DNA of 6,216 nt from positions 1-6,216 of the forward strand of contig JABDRH010000081.1 in NCBI GenBank assembly GCA_013041835.1, written 5' to 3'. The stretch comes from Desulfatitalea sp. (GTDB lineage Bacteria > Desulfobacterota > Desulfobacteria > Desulfobacterales > Desulfosarcinaceae). The notes under the pieces were generated by a model. That model saw only the letters and a program-made list of their open reading frames with translations, ran no database searches and had not been told where the DNA came from. Of this stretch, positions 1 to 4,446 are shown in pieces (position 1 is the first letter of the stretch; every line of letters starts with the position of its first letter). The translations under genes and the position numbers were made by a program.

Positions 1-659
1 AAATTTCCACCACGTTGAAATTCGTAAGGCACCTGGACCTGCGCCACCTCATATCTTTCGTTTCTGAAATGATCGATTAACGGTTCGACGTGGGCTGAGG
101 GCACAGCTCCCAATTGTAGCAATGGAAAGATTCTCGTTTCTCTACACACACGGCAAAGTTCGGTGATGGTATCGATGTGGAACTTAACATCCAGATGATC
201 GCTGTAAAGAAAAAGAAAATGAGAAACCACAGCGAGGCCAAAGCTGTCATCAGGGAAATTCAGGATAGGAGCTGACTCCGCCACATAGCGCTTTTCGAGT
301 TTGCCTTGTGGGTAGTCTGAAAGGAAAGCGTGCATGGCTTCCATACGGACTTTGCCCAATTCGTTAATAGAACGAATGTTTTTCCAAACGAATTCGTTCA
401 TGTTGATTTGCGTTTCTTGAATGACCTGGTCAAAGGTCTCATCAATGCGTTTGCTGATGTCATCCACGCCAAATGCGTAGAGAGGATCAACAGAAACAAT
501 TTTTCCTCCCCGTCTTGTTAACTCAGCGTTGAAACTGGCCGGCCCATCGCCGCAACCGAGAATAGGCTTTGTGAGATCATCGTCCGACAACTCAAACATC
601 GCCACATATTCAGAAAAGCTTCTTCCCCAGGGAACGATGTCTTTCAATTGAAAAGCCAT
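1..659 (-). CDS. Class I SAM-dependent methyltransferase (3' end cut by window edge)
   Basis: The ATG at 659 opens a frame of 219 codons that is still open at base 1. The N-terminal half carries a glycine-rich SAM-binding motif (LGCGDGPAS, about residues 34-42), followed by an acidic residue at the end of the next strand (VSVDP, D58). A central DDSFGLAVVSHFLFLY segment (138-152) takes the motif IV position, and LCRVCRETRIFPLL (168-181) follows. The visible end, VPYEFQRGGN, matches my memory of how this roughly 225-residue family finishes, so only a few residues should be missing. The methyl acceptor is unknown. The residue after SF in motif IV is glycine where I would expect aspartate, which may affect activity. 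It starts 2 bases after the mini-ORF stop, with only a weak AAGAG upstream, so it probably depends on translation from the genes before it. Family assignment is firm; substrate is not. Confidence 0.85.
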   Translation of the reverse strand, partial: MAFQLKDIVPWGRSFSEYVAMFELSDDDLTKPILGCGDGPASFNAELTRRGGKIVSVDPLYAFGVDDISKRIDETFDQVIQETQINMNEFVWKNIRSINELGKVRMEAMHAFLSDYPQGKLEKRYVAESAPILNFPDDSFGLAVVSHFLFLYSDHLDVKFHIDTITELCRVCRETRIFPLLQLGAVPSAHVEPLIDHFRNERYEVAQVQVPYEFQRGGN

Positions 660-660
660 T

Positions 661-777
661 TTATTTCTCTTCAGCAATATAACTGATCTGGTTAAACTTT
701 TCCCCTACTGTTTCAAATACTGCCAAGCGCGCTTCATCTCGGCCCAGTCGTAGTCTTCGGAAAAGTTCGTCTGTCAC
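661..777 (-). CDS. 38-codon mini-ORF coupled by a GTGA overlap; function unknown
   Basis: The GTG at 777-775 overlaps the TGA stop of the HXXEE gene (776-774) as GTGA, the usual arrangement for translational coupling. The 38-residue product starts VTDELFRRLRLGRDEARL and ends NQISYIAEEK. It is strongly charged and predicted helical, with no membrane segment or signal peptide. Its TAA is separated from the methyltransferase ATG by one base. The same frame stays open upstream to about 990, but that part reads as low-quality shadow sequence inside the HXXEE gene. I do not recognise the peptide. It could be a genuine small protein, a coupling device that carries ribosomes to the methyltransferase, or the remnant of a longer protein lost by frameshift. 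Confidence 0.45.
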   Translation of the reverse strand: MTDELFRRLRLGRDEARLAVFETVGEKFNQISYIAEEK

Positions 778-1409
778 CGCGATAGGGTCCGCCCGTCCTG
801 CGCTTGTCTCGCAGTAAAGCGGTAAGGGGTGTTTTTGTCCCTGAACAACCGAATGGGGCCCTGGACCAGAACCAGACCGATGAAAACCGCATATATCGCC
901 GAATAGAGCCAGTCGATAGGATGAACGAGGCCCTCGGCCAGAATCTGGCGGACATAGAGTATCCCTATGGGCAGGTGCAGGAAAACACACGTGATGATCC
1001 CAGGGCTATAGCGTACCTTCAACTTGCGAATCGGCAGAATCGTGTGAGAGGGAATCTGTGCAAAGGCAATGAGTACTGGGCCCAGACCGAGCCATATCAA
1101 GTTCGGGAAAAAGATGGGCAGGACATAAACCGGATAGGCGAATAAGGTGTTGATAATCATGGCCGAATTGGTGTTGAAGGGGTAACGGTCAGGCGTATCG
1201 CTATTGAACATACCGACATTCATCTGACCAGGAAGATATCCAGGCCACCGATATTCCTCGATATTATGGAGAAGCTGTGCAAACCACATGGCGGTAAGCA
1301 GTAACTGCACGGTTGAAAGCTCTTTCCAGACAAAACTAAGAATGCACCCACCAATGACCAGCAGAATGCCGCCCACGTCAAACCAATGCCTTCGGTAAAA
1401 TGCCAACAT
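774..1409 (-). CDS. HXXEE domain integral membrane protein
   Basis: This 211-residue protein is rich in membrane segments (approximately 12-28, 33-47, 85-101, 103-119, 138-155 and 165-186). The defining H-x-x-E-E motif is HNIEEY, with H48, E51 and E52 placed just after the second segment. A second conserved-looking histidine lies in PSHT (H122), and the tail RLFRDKNTPYRFT is cytoplasmic-looking. The HXXEE family is named for this motif; its function is not established, although the conserved His and Glu residues suggest metal binding or catalysis at the membrane. The start at 1409 is fixed by a perfect AGGAGG six bases upstream, which lies within the last codons of the TetR gene, so the two are co-transcribed. 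Its stop overlaps the next start. The position directly after a TetR regulator suggests ligand-controlled expression. Confidence 0.85.
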   Translation of the reverse strand: MLAFYRRHWFDVGGILLVIGGCILSFVWKELSTVQLLLTAMWFAQLLHNIEEYRWPGYLPGQMNVGMFNSDTPDRYPFNTNSAMIINTLFAYPVYVLPIFFPNLIWLGLGPVLIAFAQIPSHTILPIRKLKVRYSPGIITCVFLHLPIGILYVRQILAEGLVHPIDWLYSAIYAVFIGLVLVQGPIRLFRDKNTPYRFTARQAQDGRTLSR

Positions 1410-1410
1410 G

Positions 1411-2010
1411 TTAACCCTCCTGTCTTCGTGTTATCCCATAAAGGATGATACTGTATATTTCTCGAATTGCCTCCTGGGCGTTCAGCCCGAACGCATCAAG
1501 CTTCTCCTGTCTGACGATCGTCTGAAGTGCGGCAAGAAGCACCTCCATAACCATGACCGGATTGATATCATCACGAAAAAAGTCGGCCTTGCACCCCTTG
1601 TCGAGGAATTTCCCGAAATTCTTTCGTATCAACGCCAGCTTTTGCGTCTCTAATGCCGCGACGGACTCGGCCTGCATTCGGTTCAGGTCCCTGACAAAGG
1701 GTGGACGAAATTCTTCTATGTGTTGATGCAGGCAGGAAACGAACGTATGCAATGTGGCGGGAAAGTCGGAAACGTCACGGGCGGCAATGGCGTCCATGCA
1801 CCTTTCGGTCTCCTGAACCTTATCATGGAGCACCGCTTCAACGAGTGACATCTTGTCCGGGAAATACCGGTAAAGGGTCCCTTTGCTCATGGCCAGTTCA
1901 GAGGCCAAGTCATCCATGGTCACGCTGCGGAATCCGAGGGTGAGAAAGTGACTCCGCGCGCAAGCGATGATTCGACTTCGCACGGCGTCTATCGGATGAT
2001 TCTTCTTCAA
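1411..2010 (-). CDS. TetR/AcrR family transcriptional regulator
   Basis: The 199-residue product has the usual TetR length. Residues about 11-60 form the N-terminal DNA-binding domain: RIIACARSHFLTLGF is the first helix, and SVTMDDLASELAMSKGTLYRYFPDK (30-53) is the helix-turn-helix with the typical GTLYRYFPDK end. The remaining 140 residues are helical and form the ligand-binding and dimerisation part, which does not reveal the ligand. The start is taken as TTG at 2010 because a stop (TAA) lies three codons upstream in frame and no ATG occurs before the HTH; a GTG at residue 10 is the alternative. The TTG overlaps the TGA of a six-codon ORF. It is the first gene of a four-gene operon and probably represses its own promoter through the palindrome at 2065-2079. 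Confidence 0.92.
   Translation of the reverse strand: MKKNHPIDAVRSRIIACARSHFLTLGFRSVTMDDLASELAMSKGTLYRYFPDKMSLVEAVLHDKVQETERCMDAIAARDVSDFPATLHTFVSCLHQHIEEFRPPFVRDLNRMQAESVAALETQKLALIRKNFGKFLDKGCKADFFRDDINPVMVMEVLLAALQTIVRQEKLDAFGLNAQEAIREIYSIILYGITRRQEG
1416..1421 (-). promoter_or_regulatory. Shine-Dalgarno site of the HXXEE gene
   Basis: AGGAGG on the minus strand, six bases before the ATG at 1409 and embedded in the final Gln-Glu-Gly codons of the TetR gene. It gives the membrane protein its own strong initiation within the operon. Confidence 0.85.
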
Positions 2011-2027
2011 CTGTTTTCTTTATCCAT
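2007..2027 (-). other. Possible six-codon leader ORF overlapping the TetR TTG start
   Basis: ATG at 2027 followed by five codons and TGA encodes MDKENS. The TGA shares two bases with the TetR TTG start (TTGA). AAGG lies about ten bases upstream of this ATG. TetR itself has no good Shine-Dalgarno site, so termination and reinitiation here could drive its translation. An ORF this short may arise by chance. Confidence 0.25.
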
Positions 2028-2059
2028 AGGGCTTTGACCTTCATGGTACTTTGGGTACT

Positions 2060-2088
2060 TGTTTAGGACTTTTAGTTCTGTTTGTCAA
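2060..2088 (-). promoter_or_regulatory. Predicted sigma-70 promoter of the TetR operon
   Basis: A consensus -35 TTGACA (2088-2083) is followed by a 17-base spacer and TAAACA (2065-2060) as a weak -10. The predicted transcription start would fall near 2053, about 40 bases before the TetR start. The -10 is poor, so the call rests on the perfect -35, the spacing and the position. Confidence 0.5.
2065..2079. promoter_or_regulatory. Candidate TetR operator (imperfect palindrome)
   Basis: On the plus strand AGGACT-TTT-AGTTCT is an inverted repeat of 6 bp arms with one mismatch and a 3-base centre. It fills the spacer between the predicted -35 and -10, where a bound dimer would block RNA polymerase. 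TetR-family operators are usually short palindromes of this kind. Two direct copies of GGTACTT (2045-2051 and 2053-2060 area) lie nearby and are an alternative binding element. Confidence 0.35.
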
Positions 2089-2182
2089 CCCCAATGTTAC
2101 ATCAAAAAGATGGCCTACAATCGATCCGATTCGAGCGCTGCCCCAGTTGCTCAACGGGAGCAGAGACTTCACCGGACTGGCA

Positions 2183-2217
2183 CAGGCTGGCACCGGAAAG
2201 CCACCGCCTTCGGCCTG
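2183..2217. other. Imperfect hairpin between the TetR operon and the tandem-module gene
   Basis: CAGGC (2183-2187) pairs with GCCTG (2213-2217), and inside it TGGC pairs with GCCA. It lies 34 bases beyond the stop of the tandem-module gene. There is no T-run on the minus-strand exit side; a T-rich stretch follows only in the plus direction. It might act as a transcript end or boundary, but is not a convincing intrinsic terminator. CTGGCAC occurs twice in the same place, ten bases apart. The rest of 2089-2250 shows nothing I can name. Confidence 0.2.
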
Positions 2218-2250
2218 ATTTTATTTATTCAAATGCGGTAAAAAGCTGTC

Positions 2251-2591
2251 TCATGTAGACAACTTGCTTTCCCTTGACCATTCCTGTATTTTCTGGACTT
2301 CCTTTTTAAGGATACCCAATGACATCAGGAACTCTTTATGTGCCTTTGGCGCACGACGCTCGAATTCAGAATGCCACCGGGCCATAGATGATTCGTCCAT
2401 ACCGGCCGCTTCCATCATATTTACCCACATTTTTTTGTCCACGAATGGAATCGCAAGCCATATTAGAAAGTCCTCATGACTTTCAGGGTGCCGTTTTTCA
2501 AACAGTTGGTGCCACTTCATCATTGCCTCATCAGTCATTCCGATATCCCGGAACATGGCAAGCCAGTCTTCTTTATCAACTTTTTTTTCAT
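2251..2591 (-). CDS. Small protein of two tandem 40-residue W-GM-WH modules; start out of frame through an A8 tract
   Basis: The frame ending at TGA 2251 encodes two copies of one module. Copy 1 begins DWLAMFRDIGM and copy 2 KMWVNMMEAAGM. They align without gaps over 40 residues with 16 identities: W, M, GM, M, WH, then F-E-x-R-x-P-x-x-H-x-x-F-L-x-x-L-x-I. A short EWSR tail follows. There is no membrane segment. From memory, a similar module occurs at the C-terminus of some MerR-type regulators; no DNA-binding domain is present here. The only ATG with a good Shine-Dalgarno site is at 2591, but the eight adenines after it put it one base out of register. Nine or six adenines would give MKKKVDKEDWLAMF or a slightly shorter form. 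The main frame itself is open up to an ATG at 2646, but that lies in the predicted promoter and has no Shine-Dalgarno site. Confidence 0.7.
2581..2588 (-). repeat. Homopolymer A8 tract at the start of the tandem-module gene
   Basis: Eight consecutive A on the minus strand directly follow the ATG at 2591-2589. Tracts of this length are prone to replication or transcriptional slippage. Gain of one base would join the best start codon to the protein body. Confidence 0.8.
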
Positions 2592-2598
2592 TGTCATT

Positions 2599-2604
2599 CT
2601 CCTT
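2599..2604 (-). promoter_or_regulatory. Shine-Dalgarno site pointing to ATG 2591
   Basis: AAGGAG on the minus strand lies seven bases before the ATG at 2591 and one base before another ATG in the same frame (2597). It decides the start in favour of 2591 and so exposes the frame conflict caused by the A8 tract. Confidence 0.75.
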
Positions 2605-2621
2605 ATGGCGTTGGTTTTTGT

Positions 2622-2641
2622 TTGTGCCATGGCCATGACAA
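2622..2641. promoter_or_regulatory. Near-palindrome in the 5' leader of the tandem-module gene
   Basis: A 20-base element on the plus strand begins TTGT and ends ACAA around the perfect 10-bp palindrome CATGGCCATG (offset by one base). It lies just downstream of the predicted transcription start, where an operator would act. The regulator is unknown. Confidence 0.25.
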
Positions 2642-2648
2642 TGCATTG

Positions 2649-2677
2649 TATAAACTGTAAACCAATAGACGGGTCAA
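2649..2677 (-). promoter_or_regulatory. Predicted promoter of the tandem-module gene
   Basis: TTGACC (2677-2672), a 17-base spacer and TTTATA (2654-2649); TATACA at 2652-2647 is an alternative -10 with a longer spacer. Transcription would begin near 2640, about 50 bases before the Shine-Dalgarno-supported ATG, and would exclude the ATG at 2646 as a start. Confidence 0.45.
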
Positions 2678-2692
2678 GCCCTGAAAACCAAT

Positions 2693-2706
2693 TTTCATCG
2701 ATGAAA
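2693..2706. repeat. Perfect 14-bp palindrome downstream of the oxidoreductase gene
   Basis: TTTCATCGATGAAA is perfectly self-complementary and lies 25 bases after the oxidoreductase stop and just upstream of the next promoter. It lacks a loop and a clear T-run, so a protein-binding site is at least as likely as a terminator. Confidence 0.4.
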
Positions 2707-2730
2707 TTATCTTCACTTACACAAAACAAC

Positions 2731-3699
2731 CTATGGGATGAGGACGACTTTGCCGAACGAACGACGACTCTCGATCCAGCGGTGTGCCTCAGCGACATCC
2801 TCCAATCGAAAAGTGCGAGTGACACTGAGAAGCTCTTTGGTAGCCAGCCAATTATTTCTAAAATCATACGCCTGCTTGAACTCCGGCCTATCCACCACCG
2901 AATAGATCGAGAAGGGTATGATTGTAAAAGATTTCAACATGAGCTCAGCAGATATCTCAAGTGTACCGATCCCGGCAGCAAAGCCGTTAAGCAACCATTT
3001 CCCACGCTGCCGGATAGCATGCAGGTCGGTCCTCAGCGTTGGGCCGGTAACACTATTAAACGAAACATCGACGCCCTTGCCATTGGTAATTCTCAGCACC
3101 TCGTCAGCATAATTCGAGGTACTCACGTTGACAACATAATCCGCGCCTATTTTGCGGCAAAAATCCAGCTTCTCGTCATTGCTGGCAAGGGCAATTACCA
3201 TATTCGTGCCACGCTGTTTGGCAATCTGCGTGAACACAGAACCGATTCCGCCTGCAGCCGCATGCACCAGAATGCTTTCCCCCGGCTGGAGGTTACCGAA
3301 TGTATAATAGGCCAGGTAGGCGACAAGCATGTTAGAATGGTAAACGATAGCTTGATCAAACGATGCCCGGTTGGGTACAATCATTATTTTTCCATGCTTT
3401 GCAACGGCGTATTCCGCATAGGCGCCTGTTTGCATATCTGCCGTGACGCGCATACCGGGTCTCAGTCCCTCGACTTTAGCCCCGACCTTCTCGATGGTAC
3501 CGGCTACTTCTCGACCTCCCACATAAGGAAAGGGGGGCTTAAAAGGGTACCCGCCCGTACGCATTACTACATCTGCATAAACAGCGCTTGCAAGTGCAAC
3601 CTTGATCAGGACTTCATCGTCAGCCGGCTCTGGCACCGGAATATCCACAAGCTCGTAATTGTCGGCAGCCCCATATCCTTTCAATTGCATTGCTTTCAT
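2731..3699 (-). CDS. Zinc-independent quinone oxidoreductase / zeta-crystallin-type NAD(P)H dehydrogenase (MDR superfamily)
   Basis: The 322-residue product has the usual length and order of the quinone oxidoreductase family. A GroES-like N-terminal half (PVPEPADDEVLIKV, YPFKPPFPYVGGREVAGTI) is followed by a Rossmann NAD(P)H domain and the C-terminal ESRRSFGKVVLIP. Residues 140-161 fit the quinone oxidoreductase/zeta-crystallin pattern exactly: GE..L...AAGGIG....Q..K, around HAAAGGIG (146-153). The cysteine ligands of zinc alcohol dehydrogenases are absent: GGREVAG takes the place of the GHE motif. It should be a soluble NAD(P)H-dependent reductase of quinones or alpha,beta-unsaturated carbonyls; the real substrate cannot be read. 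The ATG at 3699 is fixed by GGAGG seven bases upstream. It stands alone, between an element scar upstream and a gene with its own promoter downstream. Confidence 0.9.
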   Translation of the reverse strand: MKAMQLKGYGAADNYELVDIPVPEPADDEVLIKVALASAVYADVVMRTGGYPFKPPFPYVGGREVAGTIEKVGAKVEGLRPGMRVTADMQTGAYAEYAVAKHGKIMIVPNRASFDQAIVYHSNMLVAYLAYYTFGNLQPGESILVHAAAGGIGSVFTQIAKQRGTNMVIALASNDEKLDFCRKIGADYVVNVSTSNYADEVLRITNGKGVDVSFNSVTGPTLRTDLHAIRQRGKWLLNGFAAGIGTLEISAELMLKSFTIIPFSIYSVVDRPEFKQAYDFRNNWLATKELLSVTRTFRLEDVAEAHRWIESRRSFGKVVLIP

Positions 3700-3706
3700 T
3701 TTTTAG

Positions 3707-3711
3707 CCTCC
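3707..3711 (-). promoter_or_regulatory. Shine-Dalgarno site of the oxidoreductase gene
   Basis: GGAGG on the minus strand with a seven-base spacer to the ATG at 3699. It begins only about a dozen bases after the presumed group II intron end. Confidence 0.8.
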
Positions 3712-3723
3712 AAAATAATCGCA

Positions 3724-3758
3724 GTAGGGATACCGGTTACCCGGCACCCCCCGCACAG
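3724..3758 (-). ncRNA. Candidate remnant of a group II intron 3' end (domain VI hairpin)
   Basis: Read on the minus strand, ten bases (3750-3741, GGGGTGCCGG) pair with ten bases (3736-3727, CCGGTATCCC) through two G-U pairs, closed by a GTAA tetraloop of the GNRA class. TGTGCGG precedes the hairpin and TAC ends it. This layout matches my memory of bacterial group II introns, in which domain V is followed by TGTGCGGGGGG, the domain VI hairpin and a terminal AY; an A lies eight bases from that end, where a branch point is expected, but here it can pair. Domain V and the reverse transcriptase are absent, so only a tail remains, joined to the broken ATPase. A plain stable hairpin is the alternative. 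Confidence 0.4.
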
Positions 3759-3759
3759 A

Positions 3760-3970
3760 TCACGGCGTCAGCGTCAGGAAGAAATCGAAATCGCCACGAA
3801 TAAAATCAAAATCCTTCCTTCGTTCAAGGCCGTAATAGAGCCAGTTCGGCCTCAGCTTTCTTTGCAAAAGTTGTTTTGCCGCATTGTCGAACCTGACGGA
3901 TCAGAACGACTGGGAAAAAGCCTAACAATTCGTCAATTTTCTTTTCAATCTTTCGTTTCTTGCAAGTCAT
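3760..3970 (-). pseudogene. Frameshifted, truncated P-loop ATPase fragment (AAA_14/DUF4143 type)
   Basis: From ATG 3970 the frame reads MTCKKRKIEK, then FFPVVLIRQVRQCGKTTFAKK, and stops at 3824. A shift of one base near 3844 continues the same protein as WLYYGLERRKDFDFIRGDF, which stops at 3760. Together they match the N-terminus of the roughly 400-residue ATP-binding proteins with a C-terminal DUF4143 domain, often carrying FPVVxLxGPRQCGKTTLAK and a YYDLE strand. Decay is visible beyond the frameshift: the first glycine of the P-loop is arginine, YYDLE has become YYGLE, and about four fifths of the protein is missing. The break at 3760 coincides with the presumed intron tail, which suggests insertion followed by deletion. 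It cannot make an active ATPase. Confidence 0.65.
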
Positions 3971-3979
3971 TTTAGTTTT

Positions 3980-4339
3980 CTACGCACGCATTTTACTGTT
4001 GTCAATGCATTTGTAGGCATTCGGAAATCTTTCTTCATCGCGTAGCCTTAAATAGCAGGTGATTAAAGGGCTTTTGGATGTAGGCATATATCGCTTGGAA
4101 ACATCCTTTTCCTGAATTTTGATGGCCGCCGTCACAACCTTCGGCCGGAATCGCCCGGACTGATCACTGAGGCCTACTATTCGCATTTTTCCGGAAAAGA
4201 AGAACTCAGAAACTGTGTACTGCTTTTCTGACGGGATATAGGCGGTCGACGTGTGGGAACATTTTGCGCAGGTCTGATGCGGACGAAACGGTGTGAAATC
4301 TACACCACCGGCACGTGGCCCATAAGTTTTTAGAGCAAA
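3980..4339 (-). other. Unrecognised open frame without a convincing start
   Basis: The frame ending at TAG 3980 is open for 119 codons up to TGA 4342-4340. The first ATG is at 4186 (68 residues, beginning MRIVGLSDQSGRFRPKVV), without a Shine-Dalgarno site. The part upstream of that ATG still reads like protein (FTPFRPHQTCAKCSHTSTAY, with one CxxC pair) but contains no ATG, GTG or TTG. It may be the C-terminal remainder of a gene that lost its beginning, consistent with the adjacent ATPase relic, or it may be chance. I do not recognise a family. Other frames here also read plausibly in short stretches, so the coding call is weak. Confidence 0.25.
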
Positions 4340-4366
4340 TCACCACGAAAATTCGCGGACGCCCCT

Positions 4367-4401
4367 TTGCCTGAAGGATTTTTCCATTTCCCTTCAGGCA
4401 A
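4367..4401. terminator. 11-bp inverted repeat downstream of the fatty-acid permease
   Basis: TTGCCTGAAGG (4367-4377) and CCTTCAGGCAA (4391-4401) pair perfectly around a 13-base loop, 46 bases after the permease stop. No T-run follows on the minus strand. It is probably a transcript-end or 3'-stabilising structure; being symmetrical it could also be a protein-binding site. Confidence 0.4.
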
Positions 4402-4412
4402 TAGTTACATGC

Positions 4413-4433
4413 GTTGGCCCTGCAAAGGCCAAC
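4413..4433 (-). terminator. Hairpin just after the permease stop
   Basis: GTTGGCC and GGCCAAC form a perfect 7-bp stem with a seven-base loop, extended by TGC/GCA across a small bulge, starting 14 bases after the stop codon. It lacks a clear T-tract (GCATGTAACTATT follows), so it may be a weak or protein-assisted terminator acting with the 11-bp hairpin beyond it. Confidence 0.4.
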
Positions 4434-4446
4434 AGCGCATTGACAG

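Noticed and set aside
804..1145. A 113-codon plus-strand frame rich in Arg, Asn and Gln
   Set aside because: Antisense to the HXXEE gene, without ribosome binding site or recognisable domain; a mirror of membrane-protein codons.
2099..2112. CATC-AAAAA-GATG small hairpin upstream of the TetR promoter
   Set aside because: Four base pairs only, and not placed to act as a terminator.
2148..2162. TGCTC-AACGG-GAGCA, resembling a tRNA D-arm
   Set aside because: No acceptor, anticodon or T-arm follows, so no tRNA can be drawn; probably a chance hairpin.
2476..3975. A 499-codon plus-strand open frame
   Set aside because: It lies antisense to the well-supported oxidoreductase, runs through the ATPase relic, matches no family and has a composition typical of a complementary-strand shadow.
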